DNA of 15,198 nt from Gemmatimonadota bacterium (GTDB lineage: Bacteria; Gemmatimonadota; Gemmatimonadetes; Gemmatimonadales; GWC2-71-9): assembly GCA_003221085.1 (NCBI GenBank), contig QHUD01000038.1, positions 1-15,198 on the forward strand, in the 5' to 3' direction. Below are positions 1-7,123 of this stretch, piece by piece. The notes under the pieces were generated by a model. The model made no database searches, was not told the DNA's origin, and was given only the letters and a program-made list of their open reading frames with translations. Within the stretch, counting starts at the first letter, position 1. Every line of letters starts with the position of its first letter. The position numbers were made by a program, and so were the translations under genes.

Positions 1-333
1 GTTGGCCCCCAGGCTATAGCCCTCGATCACGTCGCGCTCCTCGTCGGAAGAGGTGAGGATGACGACCGGCAGGAAGCGGGTGGCGTCGTCGGACCGGATG
101 CGCTGGAGCACCTCCATCCCATTGACCTTGGGCAGCTTGAGATCGAGCAACACCACCGCTGGTAGCTCCTGCGCGTGCTTGCCGCCGTCGGTGCCGAAGA
201 GATAGTCGAGCGCTTGTGCCCCGTCCGGCGCCACGACGACGTCGTTCGTGATGTTGTGACTCTTGAGCGCGCGCAGCGTCAGGGCGACGTCGTCAGGGTT
301 GTCTTCCACCAGCAGGATCTTTCCCGGGTTCAC
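1..333 (-). CDS. Rcp1-type single-domain response regulator (C-terminus cut by window edge)
   Basis: A receiver domain that takes phosphate from a histidine kinase and has no visible output domain. The 111 visible residues begin NPGKILLVEDNPDDVALTL. The acidic pocket is E10/D11, the predicted phospho-aspartate is D64 in VVLLDLKLPKVNG, and the switch threonine lies in VVILTSSDEE (T94). The YxxGAN stretch before the conserved lysine is the last part visible, so about 30 residues including that lysine are missing. The N-terminal LLVEDNPDD and the LKLPKVNG loop are typical of Rcp1-like regulators paired with phytochrome-type kinases. The start is GTG at 333, chosen because GGAGG lies 5 bases upstream and the N-terminus then fits the family. 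It lies 31 bases downstream of the kinase stop, so it is the likely partner of that kinase in one transcript. An output domain beyond the window edge cannot be excluded. Confidence 0.9.
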   Translation of the reverse strand, partial: MNPGKILLVEDNPDDVALTLRALKSHNITNDVVVAPDGAQALDYLFGTDGGKHAQELPAVVLLDLKLPKVNGMEVLQRIRSDDATRFLPVVILTSSDEERDVIEGYSLGAN

Positions 334-364
334 GAGTGCCTCCAGGCCCGCGGGGAGCGGGCCG

Positions 365-1861
365 TCACAGAGTGAAGTAGAACGTGGCTCCCTGACCGAC
401 GGCGCCTTCCGCCCAGATCCGGCCGCCGTGGCGGTTGATGATGCGCCGGACCGTGGCGAGGCCGACGCCGGTGCCCTCGAACTCGGCGGCGGAATGCAGT
501 CGCTGGAACACGCCGAACAGCTTGTCCGCGTACTTCATGTCGAAGCCGGCGCCGTTGTCGCGGACCATGAAGGCCCGCCCTCCATTCGCTTCGACGGATC
601 CAAATTCGACGCGCGACTCCGGCTGTTTCGCGGTGTACTTCCAGCTGTTGCGGAGAAGATTCTCGAGGACGACGCGCAGCAGTCGCGCGTCTCCCTCCGC
701 CTTGAGCCCCGGGGCGATCGCGAATTCCACCTGCCGGTCCGGGGTCGCCCGTTGCAGCTCGGCCGCGATCTCCCGCGCCATGTGGCTCAAGTCCACCGCC
801 TCGGCCCGGATCTCCGTACGGGTGACCCGCGCGAGCTTGAGCAGGTCGTCGATCAGGGTGCCCATCCGCTGCGTCGCGGCGCGCACCCGCCGCAGCGAGT
901 CCTGCCCCGCCTCGTCCAGCTTCGCGCCGTAGTCTTCCAGCAACACTTGACTGAACCCGTCGATGCTGCGCAGCGGTGCGCGCAGGTCGTGCGACACCGA
1001 ATAGGCGAACGCGTCCAGCTCCGTGTTGGCGGCGAGGAGCTCGGCCGCGTTGCGCCGCAGTGCTTCGTGGCGTTCCTGGAGCTCGTGGGTCCGTTCCTCG
1101 ACCCGCTGTTCGAGCTCGGTGGCGTAGCGCTGCAGCTCGTCCTGGCTCGCTCGGAGCGCGCGGTTCTGGTCCTCGATCCGGGCGAGCATCTGGTTGAAGG
1201 CATCGGTCAGCCCGCCCAATTCGTCTTCGCCGAACTTGGGCGCCCGTACGGCATAGTCCTGGCGGGTCGAGACCACGGTCGCCGTTTCCGCGAGCGCGAG
1301 GATCGGTCCTGAGATCCGTCCCTGCAGGGCGGTGGCCAACGCATAGGCGGCCAGCAGCGCGATCGCGAGGACGACGATGGCGATGACGCCGGAAAGCCGG
1401 AGGGCGTCCGATACGGCCTTCGTGTCCGACGCGATGTAGAGAGTCCCCAGCCGCTCGTTCCCTCCCTGCGCCACGGGCGTAAACGCCACAAGACGGCTGC
1501 CCTCGAAGCGGTAGCCGTCCGGCTGCGGCACGGCAGGGATAAGATCGGCGGCGGCTGCCGGATAGGTCGCGAGCACCCGCCCGTCCCGGCCATACAGCGC
1601 CGCGGCAACCATATGCGGGTCGTACTGCAGGGCACCGAGGAGTTCTGTCGCGTCCCTCTCGTTCGCAAACGCCAGGGCGGCGGTGCTGTTGGCGGCGAGA
1701 ATACGGGACCGCGTGGCCAGATGAATCATTATCGTCTGGCGGAACGTCACGACCTCATAGGTTACGAACGCGGCCGAGGTCAGCAACAAAACCAATCCGC
1801 TGATCAGGAGCAGGATCGCCGTCAGCTTTCGTTTGATCGGCCAGTCGCGCAGCGGCGACAT
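365..1861 (-). CDS. Membrane histidine kinase with CHASE8-like sensor, HAMP, HisKA and HATPase
   Basis: A 498-residue inner-membrane sensor kinase. TM1 is about residues 12-34 and TM2 about 156-178. Between them is a periplasmic loop of about 120 residues with features of CHASE8 (RSRILAANSTAALAFANERD, then LGALQYDPHMVAAALYGRDG), the sensor domain of the cyclase YfiN. HAMP follows (about 180-232), then a coiled coil (about 233-275). The dimerisation domain carries the phospho-accepting H291 in FAYSVSHDLRAPLRSIDGFS. The ATPase domain has an N box (N405 in LLRNSWKYT), a G1 box (DNGAGFD, 435-441) and a G2 box (GTGVGLA, 463-469), so it looks catalytically complete. The SVSHDLRAPLRSIDGF form is typical of kinases that phosphorylate Rcp1-like regulators, as encoded next door. 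The ATG is one base after the YfiR stop (TGA-G-ATG), which implies translational coupling. The CHASE8 call rests on reading motifs, not on a profile search. Confidence 0.93.
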   Translation of the reverse strand: MSPLRDWPIKRKLTAILLLISGLVLLLTSAAFVTYEVVTFRQTIMIHLATRSRILAANSTAALAFANERDATELLGALQYDPHMVAAALYGRDGRVLATYPAAAADLIPAVPQPDGYRFEGSRLVAFTPVAQGGNERLGTLYIASDTKAVSDALRLSGVIAIVVLAIALLAAYALATALQGRISGPILALAETATVVSTRQDYAVRAPKFGEDELGGLTDAFNQMLARIEDQNRALRASQDELQRYATELEQRVEERTHELQERHEALRRNAAELLAANTELDAFAYSVSHDLRAPLRSIDGFSQVLLEDYGAKLDEAGQDSLRRVRAATQRMGTLIDDLLKLARVTRTEIRAEAVDLSHMAREIAAELQRATPDRQVEFAIAPGLKAEGDARLLRVVLENLLRNSWKYTAKQPESRVEFGSVEANGGRAFMVRDNGAGFDMKYADKLFGVFQRLHSAAEFEGTGVGLATVRRIINRHGGRIWAEGAVGQGATFYFTL

Positions 1862-1862
1862 C

Positions 1863-2405
1863 TCAACTCCCAGTCCGGCGGACGATCTCGGCCACGCGCA
1901 GCAGCTTGGAGCTGATGGTCAGGTGGGCCGCTTCCGTCGCAGTCAAGTTGAGCTGGAGCCGGATGCGGCTCCGGTCGGTCACCAAGCGAATCATGCCACC
2001 ACGCTCGGCGAAGGCGTCGGCGTCACTCACCGTGAGGATCGGCCGGTTCTTGAGACGCGCGAGGATCTCCTCCGGCCGATCCGCCTCGGGCCGACCAATG
2101 AACAGGATGTCGCACCGCGTGATGTCTTCCACGCGCTGAAAACGACGGACCGCGAATGGTCGCGCTCCCCGATGCTCGCCGCGCACCGTCGCATCGAGCA
2201 GATCCCCGAACGGGTCGTCGCCCAGAATCCCGATGACCAGCGGCGCCTGCGAGTCCGGGACGGCCTCAGGCGGCCAATCGACGAATTGCGCGAAGTTGAA
2301 CAGGAAGACGGCCTTCACCTGCGCCTCGGAGGCCCGCGCCCCTTGCGCCCCGAGGCGGGCGGTGCATACCACCAGCAACGCGGCCGCGACTCTTAGAAGC
2401 GCCAT
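1863..2405 (-). CDS. YfiR-family periplasmic protein (DUF4154)
   Basis: A 180-residue secreted protein. Residues 1-25 form a signal peptide (MALLRVAAALLVVCTARLGA), with likely cleavage after ARA. The mature part opens with the family hallmark EAQVKAVFLFNFAQFVDWP. It continues with VIGILGDDPFGDLL, a CDILFIG strand, PILTVSDADAFAERGGMI and a C-terminal LNLTATEAAHLTISSKLLRVAEIV. These are the conserved blocks of DUF4154, and the length is normal. In Pseudomonas, YfiR binds the periplasmic domain of the diguanylate cyclase YfiN and represses it. Here the downstream partner has a similar CHASE8-like sensor but a kinase output. The start overlaps the last 13 bases of the TonB receptor gene: the ATG lies inside its AWRF-stop codons. 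The stop is one base from the kinase start. Family assignment is strong; its action on the neighbouring kinase is inferred. Confidence 0.92.
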   Translation of the reverse strand: MALLRVAAALLVVCTARLGAQGARASEAQVKAVFLFNFAQFVDWPPEAVPDSQAPLVIGILGDDPFGDLLDATVRGEHRGARPFAVRRFQRVEDITRCDILFIGRPEADRPEEILARLKNRPILTVSDADAFAERGGMIRLVTDRSRIRLQLNLTATEAAHLTISSKLLRVAEIVRRTGS

Positions 2406-4292
2406 GCAACCGCCCCGTATACGCCGCGCTCGATCTCCCGACGGGTGGCCCCAGGTGCGCCAAACTCCACGTGACGACGGTGCAGGAGGTTCTGGCCCAC
2501 CAGCGATAGCTCGAGCGCCGGCATCGGCTGCCAGCTCAGCTTGGCATTCAGCTCGCCATACCCCGGGACCTGCTGATTGGTGATGTCATCGATCGCACGC
2601 AACCCGGCATCGAATCTCAGGTCAGCCGGCAGATCGACCGACGACTGCAGGAAGAACTGCCGCTCGGGCGTGTGGGACTCCGAAGCGCCCCGGGACTGAT
2701 CCGTGCTCCCGGGGTTCGGCCAGATGTGGACGCGCAGCTCCGTGTACCCGGCGCGCAGGCGCCAGCGATCGGTCACTCGATAATCGGTTGCCAATTCCGC
2801 GCCGTAGGACTCGCCGTCCTGCCCGTTGCCGATGACGAGCGTGTCGGTTGCGGGCGGATGGAGCTGCTCCACGCTGCGGAGCCCGTGATAACGGCTGTAG
2901 AACGTGGCCACAGCAAGGGCAAGGGATCCCTGCCGCCGCCGGTAGCCCAGCTCGTAGGCCAGCTCTTCTTCTGCATGGAAGCCCGGACCGCCCGCCAGGA
3001 CAGAGGTCGGTGAGATGCGAGCAAACAGCTCCCGGTCGATCCGCGAGGGGGCTCTGACCGCGCGGGACCACACGACCGCTGGGCTGGATCTCGAAGCCGA
3101 CGTAGTCGTTGTGCTCGATCTTGCTGCCGAGCGCCAGCTGCAGCCGGTTGGGGACGAGCGCGATCTCGTCCTGGATGAAGCCCGTGAACCACTGTCGCGC
3201 GACGTCGGCCGGGAGAAAGGCCAGCGCCGCGCTGTTGACGACCCGATCGTTGATCAGGCGGTAGCCCAGTCCCCACACCAGGTCGTGACGAGCGCCCAGT
3301 CGCGTCGCGTGTTGTAGATCGACGTCGTAGGTGTCGAGATCCTCCCCGAACGTTCCCGGAATGTTGCGGTGGGTCCGATCATAATAGAGCTGCGCGGCGA
3401 GACTCGACTTTTCGGAGATCGTATGCGACCACTTCGCCATCACGTTGCCGCCGCTCACCGCGATGTCGGCGGCGGGGCTCGGCTGGCCGATGCGGCCATC
3501 GTACAGATCGCCTTGCAGGGTGACCTGATTCGCAGTCGCCGCGTCCCAGTCCATGCGGAACCCACCCTGCCACAAGTGCCAGTCATCGGCGCTTTCCGCG
3601 CCGCTGGGCAACGCCGACGCATCGCGCCCAAATCCCCTGCCGTAGAGCCGAGCGCGAACCGTGCTGCCCAGCGCCGCTCCGTAGCGGACGGTGCCGAAGC
3701 CGCGCTGCTCGTTCCCGCCGCCGCCCGTCAAGAGCAACCCTTGCGTGTCCTTGACGCCTTTCGTGATGACGTTGATGACCCCATTGACCGCATTGGACCC
3801 CCACAACGTCGCCCCGGGCCCGCTGATGACCTCGATCCGATCGATATCCGCGAGGGGCACCTCCTGCACGTCCCAAAACACGCCGGAGAACAGCGGCGTG
3901 TAAACGGTCCGCCCGTCGATGAGCACGAGGAGCTTGTTGGCGGTGGTGCTATTGAAGCCGCGCGCGCTGATGGCCCATTGGCGGGAATCGACCTGCGCGA
4001 CCTGCAAGTTGCTGGCGAGCCGCAGTGCCTCGGCGAGGCTGGATGCGCCGGCGCGACGAATATCCTCCTGTGTGATCACTTGGATCGCCGAGGCGGTTTG
4101 GGAGAGACGCTCGGGACGTTTCGAGACGGAGGTGACCTGCAGGTTCATCAACTGTTCGATGCTCAGCTTCTTCAAGGCCTCGGCGGAGACGCTCGAGTCC
4201 GGCTGTTGGGTGAACCCGGGTTGAGGGAAACAAAAGAGGCATGACGCGAGGACCATCGATGTCGCTACCGCAGCGGCCCGCATGTCAGCCAT
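2393..4292 (-). pseudogene. TonB-dependent outer-membrane receptor, interrupted by a frameshift near 3070
   Basis: An outer-membrane beta-barrel receptor that would import or sense a ligand using TonB energy. The first frame runs from ATG 4292, supported by AAGGGGG 9 bases upstream; a GTG at 4367 in the same frame has no ribosome site. It gives a signal peptide (MADMRAAAVATSMVLAS), then a plug domain with VTSVSKRPERLSQTASAIQV, ARGFNS, LVLIDGRTVYTPLFSGVFWD, and IEVISGPGATLWGSNAVNGV. The barrel follows up to NDYVGFEIQPSGR. After that the frame becomes arginine- and proline-rich nonsense and stops at 2622. The true C-terminal barrel resumes in the +1 frame at about 3073 as SRAVRAPSRIDRELF and ends with the aromatic AVAWRF, the usual barrel terminus, with TAA at 2395-2393. 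Related receptors usually carry about 15 more residues between these blocks, so roughly 41 bases appear lost. A genuine mutation and a sequence error both remain possible. Confidence 0.88.
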
Positions 4293-4335
4293 CGATCGCT
4301 GCCCCCTTGTCGATCGTGCCCGTGAACCGTGGCGA

Positions 4336-4341
4336 ACTATG
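4336..4341 (-). promoter_or_regulatory. Candidate -10 element of the receptor operon
   Basis: Read on the minus strand this is CATAGT, a fair match to TATAAT, in the 5' region of the receptor gene. It would place the transcription start near 4329. The CRP-like palindrome would then be centred about 54 bases upstream. No good -35 hexamer lies 17 bases before it, which is common at activator-dependent promoters. Weak evidence on its own. Confidence 0.25.
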
Positions 4342-4375
4342 TCCCGAACAACTTGCCCTTCCGGCACAGAGCCGT

Positions 4376-4391
4376 TGTGACGTATGTCACG
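4376..4391. promoter_or_regulatory. CRP/FNR-family-like binding palindrome upstream of the receptor operon
   Basis: The sequence TGTGACGTATGTCACG matches the TGTGA-N6-TCACA consensus of CRP-type regulators at 9 of 10 arm positions. The inner GTGAC/GTCAC arms are fully symmetric. It lies about 85 bases upstream of the chosen receptor start and just behind a possible -10 element, a normal position for an activator site. The site is visible; which regulator binds it is unknown, because no CRP-family gene is in the window. Confidence 0.45.
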
Positions 4392-4501
4392 CCCCCTGAC
4401 GCAGGGCCAAAAGATGGCGGTTTGTGGGCCGGCGGCTAGGGCGTTTTTGCGGCACCGAGGGGTGGGTTCGCGACACGGCTCGTCCTTTCATTAATCATGA
4501 A

Positions 4502-4876
4502 TCATGCGCGCTCTCCCAACAGTTCACGAATCGCCGTGAGCAGCACCCGCGGTGCGAACGGCTTGAGCAGCGTGCGCGAAGCGCCGAAGGCCGCCGCGGC
4601 CCTCAGCACTTCAATTTGTCCGGTCCTCCCCCCACCAGACACGGCGATGATCTTCGATTCAGGAATCTCGGCACGGAGCGCCTTGATGACCTCGAGCCCG
4701 TCGCGCACGGGCATGAAGATATCCACCAGCACGACATCGGCCCCGTGGGCGCGCTGCAGCCGCAGCCCTTCGTCCCCGTTGGCGGCTTCCATCACCTCGT
4801 ACCCCGCCCCCTCCAGTGTGACCCGGAGCGCGCCCCGCAGCAACTCGTCGTCGTCCATCACGAGAATCCTTGCCAC
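4502..4876 (-). CDS. Single-domain response regulator (CheY-like)
   Basis: A 124-residue receiver domain with no output domain. The acidic triad is D8-D10 in ARILVMDDDELLR. The phospho-aspartate is D52 in VVLVDIFMPVRDG, the switch serine is S80 in IIAVSGGG, and the conserved lysine is K105 in LLKPF. All catalytic positions are present. The GTG start at 4876 is used because the reading frame upstream does not look like protein and overlaps the end of the hybrid kinase. The upstream TAG is 7 bases away, with an AGAGG-like ribosome site overlapping it, so the two genes are co-transcribed and probably coupled. The likely role is as a phosphate acceptor or sink for the hybrid kinase. No downstream effector is visible. 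Confidence 0.9.
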   Translation of the reverse strand: MARILVMDDDELLRGALRVTLEGAGYEVMEAANGDEGLRLQRAHGADVVLVDIFMPVRDGLEVIKALRAEIPESKIIAVSGGGRTGQIEVLRAAAAFGASRTLLKPFAPRVLLTAIRELLGERA

Positions 4877-4883
4877 GCCGCCT

Positions 4884-6977
4884 CTACGAGGCCGGCGATG
4901 AATCCAGCACCTGCCGCACGCTTCGCCCCAGTGTCTCTGGCGTGAACGGCTTTTGCAGGTACGCGATGCCGGACTCGAGGATCCCGTGATGGAGGATGGC
5001 ATTGTCCGTGTAGCCCGACGCATACAGCACTTTCAGGTCGGGCCGGAGCTGCGCCAGCTGCTGGGCCAGCTGCCGCCCGCTGAGTCCTGGCATCACGACA
5101 TCGGTCAGCAACAGGTGAATCCGACCGTGATGCTTGGCCGCGAGCCGCAGCGCGGTGGCGCCGTTCGACGCTTCGAGGACCGTGTAGCCATAGCGCTCGA
5201 GCACCTGTCGCGTCACCATGCGCACCGAGGGCGCATCCTCGACGACGAGCACGGTCTCCGTGCCGCGCAGCTCCACGGTCGCCGTGGGGGCGGCGGCGGG
5301 CTCCGCCGGCTCTTCGATCCTCGGCAGGTAGACCTTGAAGGTCGTCCCCCGACCGGGCTCGGAATACACCCAGATGAATCCGCCCGACTGCTTCACGATC
5401 CCGTACACGGTAGCAAGCCCCAACCCGGTGCCCTTGCCCGCCTCCTTCGTGGTAAAGAACGGCTCGAAGATGCGGGCCTTGGTTGGCTCGTCCATCCCGA
5501 TTCCCGTGTCGGACAGCGCGAGCATGACGTAGCGGCCGGGGCCGGCGGGCGCGTGGCCGCGCACGTACTCCTCGTCCATGTCCACGTTGGCCGCCTCGAT
5601 GGTCAAGCGGCCCCCGGCAGGCATCGCATCGCGGGCGTTGACCGCGAGGTTGATGATGATCTGCTCGATTTGGCCGGGGTCGGCGTTCACCACTCCTAGG
5701 TCGGGCGCGAGGAAGGTGGCCAGCTGAATGTCTTCGCCGATGAGGCGCTTGAGCAGCTTCTCTGTGCCGGCGACGGTCGCCTTGAGGTCCAGCGCCTTGG
5801 GCTGGAGCACCTGCTGACGGCTGAACGCGAGCAGCTGGCGCGTGAGCGCGGCGGCGCCGTCGGCGGCTTTCCGGATCTGCTCGACGTCGTCGCGCCTGGG
5901 ATCGTCCGAGCCGAGATCTTCGAGCAACAGATCGCTGTAGCTGGAGATCACGGTCAGCAGGTTGTTGAAATCGTGGGCGACGCCGCCGGCCAGACGGCCG
6001 ACCGCCTCCATTTTCTGCGCTTGCCGCAGCCGCTCCTCGGACTGCCGCAGCGCTTCCTCGGCGCGCTTGCGTTCGACGCCGACGGCCACGGCACTCGCCA
6101 CCGACGCCAACGCCTTGGGCACGAACTCGGAGAGCGGCTGCCGAGCGAACATCGCCATGACGCCGAGCACCCGCTCCTGCACCACTACGGGGACGCCGGC
6201 GAACGCCACCATTCCCTCGCGTTGGGCCCACTCCTGATCGTGGACTTGCGGATCGCCCACCACCTGGTTGGTCAGGTAGGGACGGCGCTGCCGGGCGATC
6301 ACGCCGATCTTGTTCTGTCCCAGGGGCACGCGGCTGTGCGGTCCGTCGATATGCGTGTACATCCCGGCGCTCGCCTGCAGCTCGAGGGTGCCGGTGGTTT
6401 CGTCGAGCGTCCAGATACGGGCGAACGCCACGTCGAGGTGGCGCACCAGTGCCTCGACGCAGAGCTGCAGTGTCTCGCGCAGGGCCGCGCCTCGCGTCAG
6501 GGCTATCCCGACGTCGGACGTCAGCTCCGCCAGGCGCGCGCGCTCGAGCAGGGCCGTCTGAGCCCGGCGCCGCTCTCCCCGCACCTCGGCGTCACGCAGC
6601 TCCCGCTGGATGGCCGGGATCAGCCGCCGGAGATTGCCCTTGGTGAGGAAATCCTGCGCGCCCGCCTTCATCGCCTCGACCGCGACGTCTTCGCCGATCG
6701 TGCCCGACACGAAGATGAAGGGCGTATCGAGATCGCGGGCTCGCAGCAGGGCGAGGGCCGCCGGCCCGCTGAAGGCCGGCATGCTGTAGTCCCCGATCAC
6801 GAGATCCCACCCCTGCCGATCGAGCGCCGCCGTCATGGCCGCCGGGTGATCCACGCGCTCGTGTGTCGGCTGGTAGCCCGCGCGCTGAAGCTCGCGTAGC
6901 AGCAACCGGGCATCGTCCTCAGAGTCTTCCGCAATCAGTACCCGCAGCGGGACGCGCATCGACGTGCGTAGACACAT
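4884..6977 (-). CDS. Soluble hybrid histidine kinase: REC-GAF-HisKA-HATPase-REC
   Basis: A 697-residue kinase without membrane segments, hence cytoplasmic. REC1 spans about 10-130, with D63 in LVIGDYSMPAFSG, the switch in FIFVSGT and K113 in FLTKGN. GAF spans about 150-300 (VAFARIWTLDETTG, then GVPVVVQERVLGVMAMF). A short coiled coil leads into HisKA with H335 in LAGGVAHDFNNLLTVISSY. The ATPase has an N box (N447 in INLAVNARDAMPAGG), a G1 box (SDTGIGMD), an F box (FEPFFTTKE) and a G2 box (GKGTGLGLATVYGI). REC2 spans about 575-690, with D626 in LLLTDVVMPGLSG and K676 in LQKPF. All key residues are present. The first ATG (6977) is preferred: GGTGGA lies about 5 bases upstream, whereas the second ATG (6959) has no ribosome site. 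It would pass phosphate to its own REC2 or to the adjacent regulator. The GAF ligand is unknown. Confidence 0.95.
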   Translation of the reverse strand: MCLRTSMRVPLRVLIAEDSEDDARLLLRELQRAGYQPTHERVDHPAAMTAALDRQGWDLVIGDYSMPAFSGPAALALLRARDLDTPFIFVSGTIGEDVAVEAMKAGAQDFLTKGNLRRLIPAIQRELRDAEVRGERRRAQTALLERARLAELTSDVGIALTRGAALRETLQLCVEALVRHLDVAFARIWTLDETTGTLELQASAGMYTHIDGPHSRVPLGQNKIGVIARQRRPYLTNQVVGDPQVHDQEWAQREGMVAFAGVPVVVQERVLGVMAMFARQPLSEFVPKALASVASAVAVGVERKRAEEALRQSEERLRQAQKMEAVGRLAGGVAHDFNNLLTVISSYSDLLLEDLGSDDPRRDDVEQIRKAADGAAALTRQLLAFSRQQVLQPKALDLKATVAGTEKLLKRLIGEDIQLATFLAPDLGVVNADPGQIEQIIINLAVNARDAMPAGGRLTIEAANVDMDEEYVRGHAPAGPGRYVMLALSDTGIGMDEPTKARIFEPFFTTKEAGKGTGLGLATVYGIVKQSGGFIWVYSEPGRGTTFKVYLPRIEEPAEPAAAPTATVELRGTETVLVVEDAPSVRMVTRQVLERYGYTVLEASNGATALRLAAKHHGRIHLLLTDVVMPGLSGRQLAQQLAQLRPDLKVLYASGYTDNAILHHGILESGIAYLQKPFTPETLGRSVRQVLDSSPAS

Positions 6978-7020
6978 GCTTCCACCAGCGATTCCCGTCC
7001 AATACTTCCTTGTTAGGGGT

Positions 7021-7045
7021 GGTAGCGCTCCGAGCGATAGCTACC
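7021..7045. repeat. Inverted repeat in the divergent kinase/TetR promoter region
   Basis: GGTAGC and GCTACC form perfect 6-base arms separated by 13 bases, and the spacer itself holds a GCTC-C-GAGC dyad. It lies 44-68 bases upstream of the hybrid kinase start and about 80 bases before the TetR start. It may be a binding site or a stem-loop in the kinase leader. No T-tract follows on either strand, so it is not an intrinsic terminator. Confidence 0.35.
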
Positions 7046-7075
7046 CGTTGACAGCCGTGGGGTGGAGCGAGAACG

Positions 7076-7108
7076 TTGACGAGCGCATCATATCAGACTG
7101 TACGTTCT
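7076..7108 (+). promoter_or_regulatory. Candidate TetR promoter with an overlapping operator
   Basis: TTGACG (7076-7081) could be a -35 element, with a weak -10 (TGTACG, 7099-7104) 17 bases on. The imperfect palindrome AGACTGTACGTTCT (7095-7108) pairs 10 of 14 positions (AGA-nn-GTAC-nn-TCT) and overlaps that -10. TetR-family proteins often repress their own genes through such dyads. Position and symmetry are seen; binding is inferred. Confidence 0.35.
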
Positions 7109-7123
7109 TGAATGGAAGGGCGC

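Noticed and set aside
263..1312. Long plus-strand open frame (349 codons) antisense to the CHASE8-type kinase
   Set aside because: The opposite strand encodes a complete kinase with all catalytic boxes; in GC-rich DNA, long antisense frames arise by codon bias. The product is arginine/leucine-rich with no recognisable motif.
3369..4244. Plus-strand frame of 291 codons antisense to the TonB receptor plug
   Set aside because: The plug domain motifs on the minus strand are unmistakable, and the antisense product shows no family pattern or ribosome site.
4391..4447. GC-rich dyads (CCCTG-ACG-CAGGG; GGGCCGGCGGC followed by GTTTTTG) as a terminator
   Set aside because: The T-run is on the plus strand, where no gene ends, and the stems are short or imperfect. 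On the minus strand, where the genes run, no T-run follows.
4496..4506. CATGA-A-TCATG palindrome at the end of the free receiver gene
   Set aside because: Perfect but only 11 bases and overlapping the stop codon; no other copy or promoter context supports a function.
5973..6899. Plus-strand frame of 308 codons, and an overlapping minus-strand frame of 457 codons (4858-6231)
   Set aside because: Both lie over the hybrid kinase, whose domains read through continuously. The 457-codon frame is nearly all arginine, alanine and glycine, typical of an out-of-frame GC-rich shadow.
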